Below the pieces are notes generated by a model. The model was not told the DNA's origin, did not search any database, and saw only the letters and a program-made list of their open reading frames with translations. A stretch of DNA of 38,378 bases. Origin: an uncultured Collinsella sp. (GTDB lineage Bacteria; Actinomycetota; Coriobacteriia; Coriobacteriales; Coriobacteriaceae). The position numbers were made by a program, and so were the translations under genes. This document shows positions 22,048-30,667 of this stretch, piece after piece (within the stretch, counting starts at the first letter, position 1; every line of letters begins with the position of its first letter). Location: positions 1-38,378 of the forward strand of contig CABURR010000018.1 in NCBI GenBank assembly GCA_902493985.1. Direction: 5' to 3'.

Positions 22048-23748
22048 CTATTCGCCGGTGGGCGGTTGCGGTGCGGACGAGTTTTGAGTCGAGCCCTCGC
22101 CACCATCTTGACGCGGCTTGCGGGAACGACGACGGCGACGGCGCTTCTGGCCCTGGTCGGCCGAACCCTCGCCACCGCAATCTTCGCGCGACTCGCGTTC
22201 GTCGCGAGCAGCGCCGCGTGCGGCCTTGGCTGCCGCCCCTCCGCCATCTCCGGGGCGACGGCGCGTGACCTTGACCTCGCCGTCCGAGACCTGATCGGCC
22301 ACGGAGGGCACCGAGGGCTTTTGCTGCGTGCCCGAAGAATGGCGGCGGCGCGGACGCGGGGCGCGCTCGTCATCGTTGCGCTGCTTGCCACCCTTGTCGG
22401 CAGGCGTATCGGAACCCGAACCACCCTTGGGGGCGGCACCGGCCTCGCGAGCGGCTGCGGCGCGGAAGGCGTCCTCGCGCTCCTCGCTCGACAGATGACG
22501 GCGACGACGGCGCGTGGGGTTCATGCCGCCGCCGCGGTTTTGCTGCTGGGGCTGCTGAGTCTCGCGCTCGCGGGGGGAGTTCTTGCCTGTGGGAGCGGCC
22601 TCGCCGGCATCGCCCGAACCCGAGCGCTTGCGGCGACGACGTCCACCGGCAGCCTCCTCAGCCTCGGGCGCCTCGGCCTTGCCGCGACCCTTACCGCGGC
22701 CGCGACCCTCGCTCTGGCTCTGACCGGCACGGGTATCGGCGTCCGCGTCGCGACGGCGGCGCTTGGGCATCGACGTGCCGGCCAGACGGTCGGCGCTCGA
22801 CAGGCCATCGCCCACGTCGACGCCGTTCTCGCGGTCGAGCTCCATAAGCGCCAGGCGCATCTCGGGCGATTCGATACGCTCGAGCACATCGCGCGTCACG
22901 CAGTCGGGGCGGCAGTTGCAGCCCTGCTCGGCGGCCTTCTTTTTGCAGCCCTCAGAGCAAGTCATGTCGGCCAGGTTGACCTTAAAGACTTTGCCGTTCT
23001 CCAGGCGCAACACCAGCTGCTCGCGCGGCGTGTCATATTCCTGGATGCGCGCCTTGCCGAGCGGCGTATCGATGAGCGTCTTCTTTTTGGGCGCGCGGCT
23101 CTTAAAGTCCTTGTACGCCTCGAACTCATAACGCAGGCAGCACATCAGGCGGCCGCACACGCCGCTGATCTTGGACGAGTTGAGCGGTAGGTCCTGCTCT
23201 TTTGCCATGCGGATCGAGACGGGCTCGAACTGTCCGCCAAAGCGCGTGCAACAGAGCTCCTGTCCGCACTGGGCGTAGTCACCCACCAGGCGGGTCTCGT
23301 CACGCACGCCGATCTGGCGCATATCGACGCGAATGTGCAGCGTCGAGGACAGGTCCTTGACGAGCTGGCGAAAATCGACGCGCTCCTCGGCTGCAAAGTA
23401 GAACACGGCCTTCTCGCCGCCAAACAGGTACTCGACGCCCACCGGCTTCATCTCGAGGTCGAGCTCCTTGACCAGGCGGCGGAAGTCGACCATGGCCTCG
23501 TCGCCCTGGATGGCCAGGTCGTCGGCAAGCTGCAGGTCGATGTCGCTCGCCACACGAAGCACGGGCTTGAGCGGCTGGCCAATCTCGTCTTGCGGCACCT
23601 CAAAGGGATCGGCCGTGACCAGGCCGATCTCGGTTCCGCGCTCGGTGGAGCAAATGGCATAATCGGCCTCGAGGATATCCAAATCCTGCGGATCGAACCA
23701 CAGGTCGCGCGAGGCGTAGGTAAACTTAACGGGTACGACTAACGGCAT
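22048..23748 (-). CDS. ricT: RicT (YaaT/PSP1-domain) protein with long basic C-terminal extension
   Basis: RicT works with RicA/RicF (YmcA/YlbF) in RNase Y-dependent mRNA processing in Bacillus; the complex carries iron-sulphur clusters. Residues 1 to about 290 match the family, with VKFTYASRDLWFDP, CGQELCC (C161, C166, C167) and CGRLMCCLRYE (C198, C203, C204). A further cysteine group (C264, C268, C277, C279, C283) follows. Usual length is about 275; this protein has 566. Residues about 326-566 are low-complexity, Arg/Gly/Gln-rich and probably disordered, with RRRR clusters typical of RNA-binding tails. The gene overlaps holB by 10 nt, within tmk-holB-ricT, the same neighbourhood as in Bacillus. 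Confidence 0.9.
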   Translation of the reverse strand: MPLVVPVKFTYASRDLWFDPQDLDILEADYAICSTERGTEIGLVTADPFEVPQDEIGQPLKPVLRVASDIDLQLADDLAIQGDEAMVDFRRLVKELDLEMKPVGVEYLFGGEKAVFYFAAEERVDFRQLVKDLSSTLHIRVDMRQIGVRDETRLVGDYAQCGQELCCTRFGGQFEPVSIRMAKEQDLPLNSSKISGVCGRLMCCLRYEFEAYKDFKSRAPKKKTLIDTPLGKARIQEYDTPREQLVLRLENGKVFKVNLADMTCSEGCKKKAAEQGCNCRPDCVTRDVLERIESPEMRLALMELDRENGVDVGDGLSSADRLAGTSMPKRRRRDADADTRAGQSQSEGRGRGKGRGKAEAPEAEEAAGGRRRRKRSGSGDAGEAAPTGKNSPRERETQQPQQQNRGGGMNPTRRRRRHLSSEEREDAFRAAAAREAGAAPKGGSGSDTPADKGGKQRNDDERAPRPRRRHSSGTQQKPSVPSVADQVSDGEVKVTRRRPGDGGGAAAKAARGAARDERESREDCGGEGSADQGQKRRRRRRSRKPRQDGGEGSTQNSSAPQPPTGE

Positions 23749-24866
23749 TTCAGTGCCTTCCTGATATCGAACAGCATGACCTCGATGGCCAGCTGGGGAG
23801 TAACGTTTCTGGCGATGTTGCGCTCGGCGGTCGCGACTGCCTCGAGCGCCCGGGTGGCACCCGCAACATTGGTCGCGGCGGCAAGCCGACCGATCGTGTC
23901 GCGCACGTCTTCGTTCACCACGTCGGCTGCCTCGTCCTGAAGCGTCAGCAGCACGTCGCGCATGAGCGTCCGCGCGCTCGCCAGCGCTTCCATGATACCC
24001 GAACGCTCGCGCGCGTTGAGTTCGCGCTTGTTGCGGTCCTCAAGCTGCTTCAATGCTCCACGCGACAGGTAGTCGGCGTTTTGCTCGAGCACCTTTTCCT
24101 GTGTGGACTTGACCTCGGCGAGCGGCGCCTTAACGGCGACGATGAGCGACTTGGCGCGGCTGAGCACGTCGGCCTCGTCGGCGGCAATGAGTGAGTCGAT
24201 GGCACGGACCATCTGACGGCGGGCGTCCTGGCGCTCGGCGCTCTTGAGGAACTCGATGCCACGCGTGGGGCTTCCCGCTACGGCGACGGCCATGCGGCAA
24301 CGCGCAGGGTCCTGACCGGTGGCGCGACTCACGGCCTGCGCGGCGACGGCGGGCGATACCAGCCGAAACGGCACGCACTGGCAGCGGCTCACGATGGTGG
24401 GCAACATCACGTCTGCCGAGGTGCCCAGCAGGATGAACATAACGCCCTCGGGCGGCTCCTCGAGTGTTTTGAGCAGTGCGTTGGCGGTGTTGGCGCGCAG
24501 CTGCTCGGCACGGTCGATGATGTAGACCTTGGCCTTGGCACGGATGGGCGCCAGAGGCACGTCATCGAGCAGCTCGCGGGTCTGGGCGATGAGGTAGCCC
24601 GTGGCGCTCTCGGGCGTGTAATAGTGCACGTCGGGGTGCGTATGGCGGGCGACGCGCACGCAGCTATCGCATGAGCCGCAGCCATCCTGCTCACACAGGA
24701 AGGCTTGGGCGAGCGCCCACGCGGCGTCGAGCTTGCCCGCGCCGGGCGCGCCCAAAAACAGGTAGGCGTGCGATGCGCGACCGCTGGCGACGGCATTGGT
24801 CAAAAAGTCGCGCACACGCTCTTGGGTGTCGAGCTTGGCCAGCAGGCTTGCCTGAGCGGGGTCCAT
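23739..24866 (-). CDS. holB: DNA polymerase III delta-prime subunit
   Basis: Clamp-loader subunit. The start was set at ATG 24866 (MDPAQASLLAK), one nt beyond the tmk stop; the longer frame overlaps tmk. Of 375 residues, the N-terminal AAA+ part shows FLGAPGAGKLDAAWALAQAFLC, where the P-loop Lys is followed by Leu rather than Ser/Thr, as expected for a subunit that need not bind ATP. Next come the zinc module CGSCDSCVRVARHTHPD, VYIIDRAEQL, ANALLKTLEEPP and the SRC motif (TIVSRCQCVPF). The C-terminal helical domain is less conserved. Confidence 0.92.
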   Translation of the reverse strand: MDPAQASLLAKLDTQERVRDFLTNAVASGRASHAYLFLGAPGAGKLDAAWALAQAFLCEQDGCGSCDSCVRVARHTHPDVHYYTPESATGYLIAQTRELLDDVPLAPIRAKAKVYIIDRAEQLRANTANALLKTLEEPPEGVMFILLGTSADVMLPTIVSRCQCVPFRLVSPAVAAQAVSRATGQDPARCRMAVAVAGSPTRGIEFLKSAERQDARRQMVRAIDSLIAADEADVLSRAKSLIVAVKAPLAEVKSTQEKVLEQNADYLSRGALKQLEDRNKRELNARERSGIMEALASARTLMRDVLLTLQDEAADVVNEDVRDTIGRLAAATNVAGATRALEAVATAERNIARNVTPQLAIEVMLFDIRKALKCR

Positions 24867-24867
24867 G

Positions 24868-25551
24868 TTACTCGGCCTCCTGGGCAAGCGCGGCGGTGAC
24901 GGCGTCCTGGGAAATGTCGAGGCCGTAGGCGCGAACCTGCTCGACCGTCTTCTCGAAGACTTCCTCGATGGTCGCGGTGGCGTCGATGAGCTTTACGCGG
25001 TTTGGCTCCTCGGCGGCAATTGCGCAAAAGCCCTGGTAGACACGCTTTTGGAAGGCCATGCCCTTGGCCTCCATGCGATCTGCCGCGCCACGGGCTGCCA
25101 TACGTAGCGCCGCCTGCTCGGGTGTGATGTGGTAGACGAGAGTGAGCGCCGGGTGCGTCCCCGCGACGGCCAGGTTGTTGGCATCGCGCACTATCTGGCG
25201 ATCGAGGCCATCGGCAAATGCCTGATAGCAGGTCGTGGAATCGTAGAAGCGATCGCACAGGACCACCTTGCCGGCAGCGAGGGCGGGCGCGATGACCTCG
25301 TGCACTAACTGAGCGCGTGCCGCCTCGTAGAGCAGCAACTCGCAGGTGTCGCCCATCGCCGTGTTGGCGGGGTCGAGCAGCAGAGCACGGATCTTTTCGC
25401 TGATGGCGGTACCGCCCGGCTCGCGCAGGCTCACAACCTGGTAGCCAGCGAGTTCAAGAGCGCGGGCAAGCAGGCGCGCCTGCGTGGACTTGCCGGCGCC
25501 ATCGACGCCCTCGAGCGTGATAAAGCTATGTTGAGCGGGCTCAAAAGCCAT
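24868..25551 (-). CDS. tmk: thymidylate kinase
   Basis: Phosphorylates dTMP to dTDP. The 227-residue product has P-loop GVDGAGKST at 15-23, the REPGG motif that contacts dTMP, LLLYEAARAQLV, the DRFYDSTTCYQAFADGLD stretch, and a lid region with ARGAADRMEA. The lid lacks a clear run of basic residues, so its type is uncertain. The start ATG has GAAGGGG upstream. First gene of tmk-holB-ricT-comFC. Confidence 0.95.
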   Translation of the reverse strand: MAFEPAQHSFITLEGVDGAGKSTQARLLARALELAGYQVVSLREPGGTAISEKIRALLLDPANTAMGDTCELLLYEAARAQLVHEVIAPALAAGKVVLCDRFYDSTTCYQAFADGLDRQIVRDANNLAVAGTHPALTLVYHITPEQAALRMAARGAADRMEAKGMAFQKRVYQGFCAIAAEEPNRVKLIDATATIEEVFEKTVEQVRAYGLDISQDAVTAALAQEAE

Positions 25552-25654
25552 GGGCGCAGCCCCTTCCTACAAGGCGCGTAAATGCGATTTATAGCAACCA
25601 AGCAATGATACCCCAGTGCTCGGTGCGTCCCCAATGGCTAAAGGTGCCTTTCCA

Positions 25655-25723
25655 AAGTTGCGGTGAAATAGGGACTGATTGAAGCTCTGAGACCGCCAAA
25701 CAGTCCCTATTTCACCGCAACTT
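25655..25723. repeat. 23-bp perfect inverted repeat with GGGACTG core
   Basis: Arm 25655-25677 is the exact complement of 25701-25723, with a 23-nt loop. The stem includes GCGGTGAAATAGGGACTG. It lies between the divergent tmk and zinc-ribbon genes, where a terminator for either would not be expected. It resembles other intergenic inverted repeats in this window that carry GGGAC. Confidence 0.85.
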
Positions 25724-25748
25724 ATGATGGGGAATTTTGGACGCTGGG

Positions 25749-25754
25749 TATAAT
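25749..25754 (+). promoter_or_regulatory. -10 box of the zinc-ribbon protein gene
   Basis: A perfect TATAAT lies 38 nt before the start ATG. No clear -35 at 16-18 nt. Confidence 0.5.
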
Positions 25755-25791
25755 CGTCGTATTGCATTGAAATGTGGCGAAAGGAGTGGCA

Positions 25792-26775
25792 ATGTCTCGG
25801 TATTGCGCCTCGTGCGGCAAGCTTCTTGCAGATAATGCCAAGTTCTGCACCTCGTGCGGTGCACCTGTTGAGCAAACAACCGCGAGCGATAGCCAGCCCG
25901 CTTTTGAGCAGACCGGCTCCCTTGATACGCCGCAAGTCAAGGCGGACGACCCCCTCGCCTATCGCCCCGACCCCGCCGCAGGCCCCGCGGCCGTCGAGAC
26001 CACGCAGCGCATACCCGTCGCGAGCGACTCGCCCCAACAGCAGCCGGCTCCCGCATACGCGCCCGCTTCGCCACAGACCCCCGCTCCCAAAAAGAGCGGC
26101 ACCGGGCCGCTTATCGCCGTTATCGTTGTGCTGGTGGCGATCATCATCGCCCTGGTCGTTTTCTTTGTGATCAAGCCTTTCGACAACGCCGCCACGCAGA
26201 CGTCTGCCGAGGTAGCTAAGCTGCACCATGACGTCGACGACGATGACCTAAAGCCTCTCGGCGATCCCAACAGCCTGTACGACGATGATGACGATGACGA
26301 CGAGGATGGCGGCGAAGCAACACTCTCCGAGCAGAACCTCTACCGCCGACTGAGCGAATACTACGACTTGCTAGAAGACCTCGACAACTACGTCCGTGGC
26401 TGCGCGCAGAACTTCAACGGCAGCTATCTGGAAGAGGATCGAACCACCCGCCAAAATCTCGCCGACGTCGCCGAGCGCACAGAGGACACCATCGAGCAGT
26501 ATTACGACATCGTCGAGGACCTGGACGTCCCGACGAGCTCCAAGAACTACAACTCCTGGAAGGACATCATCGCCCTGTACGACGACCTGGATCACCGCAT
26601 TGACGCAATCTGTGATGCCTGGGAGATCAGCCTGAAATACGCCAAGCCTGAGGACCACAAGAATGAGATCGTGGCGCCGCTGTCGCGCGACAACGTGGCG
26701 GGCACCAATGACAATAAGTACCGCCTAGATTTTGAGGAGCGCTATCCCAGCGCCAAGCCTGTCGAGGTGAACTAG
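25792..26775 (+). CDS. zinc-ribbon, single-pass membrane protein
   Basis: The 327-residue product starts at ATG 25792, with AAAGGAG upstream. Residues 5-22 form a zinc ribbon (C5, C8, C19, C22: CASCGK...CTSCG). A Pro/Ala/Gln-rich linker follows, then one transmembrane helix at about 106-127 and a very acidic segment (a run of seven Asp near 164-170). The C-terminal part is helical and charged (LYRRLSEYYDLLEDLDNYV, TEDTIEQYYDIVEDLDV). The layout, with a cytoplasmic ribbon and an outside helical domain, is common in Gram-positive zinc-ribbon proteins of unknown role. It is the only plus-strand gene between tmk and topA. Confidence 0.8.
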   Translation: MSRYCASCGKLLADNAKFCTSCGAPVEQTTASDSQPAFEQTGSLDTPQVKADDPLAYRPDPAAGPAAVETTQRIPVASDSPQQQPAPAYAPASPQTPAPKKSGTGPLIAVIVVLVAIIIALVVFFVIKPFDNAATQTSAEVAKLHHDVDDDDLKPLGDPNSLYDDDDDDDEDGGEATLSEQNLYRRLSEYYDLLEDLDNYVRGCAQNFNGSYLEEDRTTRQNLADVAERTEDTIEQYYDIVEDLDVPTSSKNYNSWKDIIALYDDLDHRIDAICDAWEISLKYAKPEDHKNEIVAPLSRDNVAGTNDNKYRLDFEERYPSAKPVEVN

Positions 26776-26793
26776 CGCTCTGTCGTTCCCGAG

Positions 26794-26851
26794 CCGGCAG
26801 TAAGGGACGTTCCTAAACTGCCGGCAGAAAAGGAACGTCCCTAACTGCCGG
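26794..26851. repeat. 21-bp inverted repeat with AGGGACGTTCCT core and palindromic loop
   Basis: Arms 26794-26814 and 26831-26851 match in 20 of 21 positions. The loop itself holds the palindrome CTGCCGGCAG, so the CCGGCAG word recurs several times. It lies between the zinc-ribbon gene's stop and the bidirectional terminator. Confidence 0.85.
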
Positions 26852-26853
26852 AT

Positions 26854-26894
26854 AAAAAACGAGCGAGGATCGTGGGGTCCTCGCTCGTTTTTTT
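26854..26894. terminator. bidirectional intrinsic terminator between the zinc-ribbon gene and topA
   Basis: AAAAAACGAGCGAGGA pairs with TCCTCGCTCGTTTTTT around an 8-nt loop, with A- and T-runs on the two sides. It serves the two convergent genes. Confidence 0.93.
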
Positions 26895-26916
26895 GGGCAA
26901 TGTTTCGACTGCGCCG

Positions 26917-29511
26917 TTACTTGTCGGCGGCTGCTTTCTTGGTAGTCGACTTCTTCGCGGTCGTCTTCTTGGCGGCAGTTGCTTTCTTGGCCGTCGTCTT
27001 CTTGGCCGCCGTCGCCTTCTTGGCCGTGCTCGCCTTGGTCGCAGTCTTGCGGCCGCGGGCGGGCTTCTTCTCCTTGGTCGGGCAGTCCATGTTGACGCAG
27101 ATACGCCACGGGCCGCGCGCCGTGTTGACCACCACGATGGGGGCGCCGCACTCGGGACAGGTCTCGCCCGTCGCCTCGAGCTTGCCACGCGCCGGCAGCG
27201 GATAACTCACGCCGCAGTCGTCATAGTTGGTGCAGCGGATAAAGCGCTTGCCGCTCTTCTCGCTCTTGTGCGCGATCAGATCGCCATGGCGTCCGGCCTC
27301 GGCACACACCTTGCACTCACCCACCTTAAGGTCGGGCTCGTAGTTGGTGGGGCATGTGGGGTTCACGCAAATCTCGAAGGCCTTCTGGCGGAACGGCTGG
27401 CACTTAATGCGCGGCGCACCGCACTCGGGGCACACGGCGGCATCGCCCTCGAGAGGGCTTACCTTGACGCCACTCGGCACCGGATAGGTCACGTCGCAGT
27501 CGGGCCATCCCATGCAGCCGATAAAGCTGCCGCGGGTCTTGGCGCTCGTCTTCATAACCAGGTCCTTGCCGCACTTGGGGCAGGCGCCCACGCGCGCATC
27601 AGCCGTGACGGCGTCGCTGATGGCGTCGCCCAGCTCCTGCGTATGCTTGAGCAGCTCGTCGAGCACGCCGGCCAGCAGCGCGCGCGAGTGCGTCACGACA
27701 TGCTCTTCGGTATCCTCGCCGCGCTCCACACGGGTCATATCGCCATCGAGCTCGCTGGTCATATCGGGGCTCGTGATGCGCGGGGCAAACTGCGACAGCG
27801 CATCGATAATGGCGATACCCAGCTGGCTCGGCTCCACGGGATCGTTTTTGAGGTAGCGCACGGCGTACAGGCGCTCGATGATGCTCGCGCGCGTGGACTT
27901 GGTGCCCAGGCCGCGCTTTTCCATCTCCTGCACGAGCTTGCCCTGGCTGTAGCGCGCGGGCGGCTCGGTCTGCTTGGCCTCGAGCTTAATGTCGAACACA
28001 TCGACCGTATCGCCCTGCTCCAGCGGCGGCATCTGCTCGTCGCGCTTGAGTCCGTACGGATACGCCTCGCGGAAACCCGGCGTCACGAGCACGTCACCCG
28101 AGGCCACGAACGGCTCGCCGTTCACGTCGAGCTCGAGCTTGGTGTTCTCGATGGTCGCGGGTCCCATGAGCGTTGCCAGGAAGCGACGGGCGATGAGGTC
28201 GTAGAGCTTACGCTGGCCGCCGTCGAGCGTGGACGGATCGCCCTCGCCCGTGGGGTAGATAGGCGGGTGATCGGTGGTCTCGACTTTGCCGCGCGTGGGC
28301 TTCATGGGACCCGCGAGTACCTTTTTGCACACAGGCGCCAGCGCCGGGTTGATCTTTGCCAGGTCGCTCACCACGGCGCCCAGATCGAGCGTCGCAGGGT
28401 ACACGGTGTTGTCGACACGCGGGTAGCTGATGAGGCCCGCCATGTAGAGGGACTCGGCGATGCGCATGGTACGCGCAGGCGAGATACCCTCGGCCGCGGC
28501 GGCAGCCTGCAGCGAGGTCGTCGCAAACGGCGTGGGCGGCTGCTGCTTACGCGAGCGCTTGGTCACCGCGGCAACGGTCGCCGTCTTGGCGCCGTCGACG
28601 TGACCATACGCCGTCTCGGCAGCATCCTTGTCGGTAAAACGCGCCGTCTTGTGTGCGATCTTAAAGCGGTCGTCCTCGGCAGCGCCCTGCGCGGCACCCA
28701 TGCCGCGAATCTGCCAATAGTCCTCGGGCACAAACGCCATGCGCTCGCGCTCGCGCTCGACCACCAGGGCAAGCGTCGGTGTCTGCACGCGGCCGGCGGA
28801 GCGCACGTTGCCAAAGCCGCCAAACTTGGCGAGCGTCAGGTAACGCGTGAGCACCGCACCCCAGATAAGGTCGATGTGCTGACGGCTCTCGCCTGCGTCG
28901 GCCAGGTTCTGGTCGAGCGAGACGAGATTATCGAAGGCGTGCGTGATCTCGGCCTTGGTAAACGAAGAGTATTGGGCGCGGGCAACCGGCAAGTCGGGCG
29001 CCACCTCACGCACCTTGTTGAGGGCGTCCGAACCGATCAGCTCGCCCTCGCGGTCAAAGTCCGTGGCGATGATGACGCTGTCAGACTTCTTGGCAAGGTT
29101 CTTGAGCGAACGAATGAGCTCCTTCTCGGCCGGTAGCTTAATGACGGGTGCCCAGGTGAGGTAAGGCAGGCTCTCGAGCTTCCAGCCCTTGATGGAAATG
29201 CCATCGGCAAGGAACGGTTTACGCTTGGTGTCGTAGGGCGGGCGGGCCAGGCCATCGGGCATATCGGCCGGCAACATCTCACCGTCCTCGGTCACCGAAT
29301 ACCAGCCCAGCTTTTTATCGAACAGCACGCTGTCGCAAAAATCGGGCGCAAGGATGTGACCGGCAAGACCGATCGTCACGCACTCCTCGCCCTTCCACTC
29401 AAAACGGTAGATGGCGGTGTTGTACACCTTGTCCTTTTTAGGCTTACCCGTGGACAGCCGCTCGGCGATCTGACGCGCGGCGTCGTTTTTCTCGGCGATG
29501 ATGAGCTTCAA
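26917..29511 (-). CDS. topA: DNA topoisomerase I, archaeal-like, with Lys/Ala-rich tail
   Basis: Type IA topoisomerase relaxing negative supercoils. The start codon is TTG 29511, preceded by AGGAG at 6 nt. The 864-residue product has a Toprim domain (KLIIAEKNDAARQIA; ATDFDREGELIGSDAL) and the gate domains (SAGRVQTPTLALVVERE). The active-site tyrosine lies in GLISYPRVDNTVYP, which resembles archaeal-type TopA (YPRTDN) except for Val in place of Thr. Then come GLGTKSTRASIIERL and four C-terminal zinc-finger-like modules (CPKCG, CPECG, CKVC, CPECG). The last 50 residues are a lysine-alanine-threonine repeat (KKATAAKKTTAKK) like histone H1, probably a DNA-binding tail. It follows hypB by 54 nt. 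Confidence 0.92.
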   Translation of the reverse strand: MKLIIAEKNDAARQIAERLSTGKPKKDKVYNTAIYRFEWKGEECVTIGLAGHILAPDFCDSVLFDKKLGWYSVTEDGEMLPADMPDGLARPPYDTKRKPFLADGISIKGWKLESLPYLTWAPVIKLPAEKELIRSLKNLAKKSDSVIIATDFDREGELIGSDALNKVREVAPDLPVARAQYSSFTKAEITHAFDNLVSLDQNLADAGESRQHIDLIWGAVLTRYLTLAKFGGFGNVRSAGRVQTPTLALVVERERERMAFVPEDYWQIRGMGAAQGAAEDDRFKIAHKTARFTDKDAAETAYGHVDGAKTATVAAVTKRSRKQQPPTPFATTSLQAAAAAEGISPARTMRIAESLYMAGLISYPRVDNTVYPATLDLGAVVSDLAKINPALAPVCKKVLAGPMKPTRGKVETTDHPPIYPTGEGDPSTLDGGQRKLYDLIARRFLATLMGPATIENTKLELDVNGEPFVASGDVLVTPGFREAYPYGLKRDEQMPPLEQGDTVDVFDIKLEAKQTEPPARYSQGKLVQEMEKRGLGTKSTRASIIERLYAVRYLKNDPVEPSQLGIAIIDALSQFAPRITSPDMTSELDGDMTRVERGEDTEEHVVTHSRALLAGVLDELLKHTQELGDAISDAVTADARVGACPKCGKDLVMKTSAKTRGSFIGCMGWPDCDVTYPVPSGVKVSPLEGDAAVCPECGAPRIKCQPFRQKAFEICVNPTCPTNYEPDLKVGECKVCAEAGRHGDLIAHKSEKSGKRFIRCTNYDDCGVSYPLPARGKLEATGETCPECGAPIVVVNTARGPWRICVNMDCPTKEKKPARGRKTATKASTAKKATAAKKTTAKKATAAKKTTAKKSTTKKAAADK

Positions 29512-29565
29512 AAGAGGCTCCTATCTCGTATCTCTGCGGCTACGCCCGCCCGTATGGCGGCCGAC

Positions 29566-30249
29566 TTACGCCCTTGCTTGCTCAATCTGCCCGATGAGCC
29601 AATCGCACCAGGCATCCATGCCCTCGCCCTTGCGCGCGCTCACGGCAAACCGCGGCGCCTGCGGATTGAGGTCATCGAGTGTCTTAGTATACCTATCCAT
29701 GTCAAAATCGAAAGCCGGAGCCACGTCGACCTTGTTGAGCAGCTGTGCGCCGGCGTGTTGGAAGATGCCCGGGTACTTGATGGGTTTGTCGTCGCCCTCG
29801 GGCACCGAGAGGATCATGATGGACAGGTTCTCGCCCAGGTCAAAGTCGACTGGGCAGACCAGGTTACCCACGTTTTCGATAAAGATGACGTCAATGTTTT
29901 CCAGACCTACCGCCTGGTCGAACGCGTCAACGGCCTCCATGATCATGTTGCCCTCGAGGTGGCACAGGCCGCCCGTGTTGATCTGGATGGCGGGCATGCC
30001 GGCTTCCTTCATGGTAATGGCGTCGACATCCGAGGCAATATCGCCCTCGATGACGGCGCAGTGCAGGGCGGCCTTGTCGCGCAGGCGCTCGTTGGTGCCC
30101 AGAATCGTGGTGGTCTTGCCCGAGCCGGGGCTCGACAGCACGTTAATCACGTAGGTGTTTGTCTCATGAAATCGCTGACGCAGCTGATCTGCCAGGCGCT
30201 CGTTGCGCGACAGAATCGGCGACGCGATATCAATCGTTTTCTCGGCCAT
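29566..30249 (-). CDS. hypB: hydrogenase nickel-incorporation GTPase HypB
   Basis: GTPase that delivers nickel to [NiFe]-hydrogenase (or urease). The start was set at ATG 30249 (MAEKTIDIASPIL), with AAGGAG at 8 nt; a GTG 9 nt upstream is also in frame. Of 227 residues, the P-loop SSPGSGKTT lies at 39-47. The metal-site region is INTGGLCHLEGNMI (Cys-His), the G3 region is IFIENVGNLVCP, and NKVD gives guanine specificity. It lacks the His-rich N-terminal nickel store seen in some HypB proteins. It is adjacent to hypA; no hydrogenase genes are in the window. Confidence 0.94.
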   Translation of the reverse strand: MAEKTIDIASPILSRNERLADQLRQRFHETNTYVINVLSSPGSGKTTTILGTNERLRDKAALHCAVIEGDIASDVDAITMKEAGMPAIQINTGGLCHLEGNMIMEAVDAFDQAVGLENIDVIFIENVGNLVCPVDFDLGENLSIMILSVPEGDDKPIKYPGIFQHAGAQLLNKVDVAPAFDFDMDRYTKTLDDLNPQAPRFAVSARKGEGMDAWCDWLIGQIEQARA

Positions 30250-30304
30250 ATTCGGCACTCCTTACTTCTGCCCCTTTATACCCCGTCCCCAGATGGCTAG
30301 CGGG

Positions 30305-30661
30305 CTAATCGTCGGGGGTCTCGATTTCGATACTCGCGATGTCGAGCTCGCGGCCGTGCAGTAGGCGCACATTGGCGCCGCCGCACTGGGGGCAGCGGCA
30401 GTGGAAGCGGTCATGATCGAAAACCTCACCGCAGTCCAGACACTCGCTTTGCGGATGGACCTCCTCTACCGCAAGCTCGCAACCTTGCGTGAGCGGGTCC
30501 TCGTCACGAAACGTCTCCCACGCAAAGTCAAGCGCCTCGCGCACGACCTCGGTCATATCCCCGATACGAAGCGTTACCAAAACGGCGCGCGAGGCCCCCG
30601 CCCCACGCGCCGCACGAATCACTGTATCGAGTATGCCGTTGACAATGGCAACCTCGTGCAT
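30305..30661 (-). CDS. hypA: hydrogenase maturation nickel metallochaperone HypA
   Basis: The 118-residue nickel carrier works with HypB. It begins MHEV, so the conserved nickel-binding His2 is present, and the zinc site is C74/C77 with C90/C93 (CLDC...CPQC). The start ATG lies 6 nt after the tatC stop, and its GAGGAG site overlaps the tatC end, so the two are co-translated. The pair tatC-hypA-hypB suggests coupling of hydrogenase maturation to Tat export. Confidence 0.94.
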   Translation of the reverse strand: MHEVAIVNGILDTVIRAARGAGASRAVLVTLRIGDMTEVVREALDFAWETFRDEDPLTQGCELAVEEVHPQSECLDCGEVFDHDRFHCRCPQCGGANVRLLHGRELDIASIEIETPDD

Positions 30662-30667
30662 ACCGAT

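Noticed and set aside
25567..26229. 220-aa minus-strand ORF over the zinc-ribbon gene start
   Set aside because: Covers the inverted repeat and promoter and lies antisense to a zinc-ribbon gene with clear motifs and ribosome site.
26872..29136. 754-aa open frame opposite topA
   Set aside because: Shadow of topA; the sense frame has all topoisomerase motifs, and this one begins inside the bidirectional terminator.
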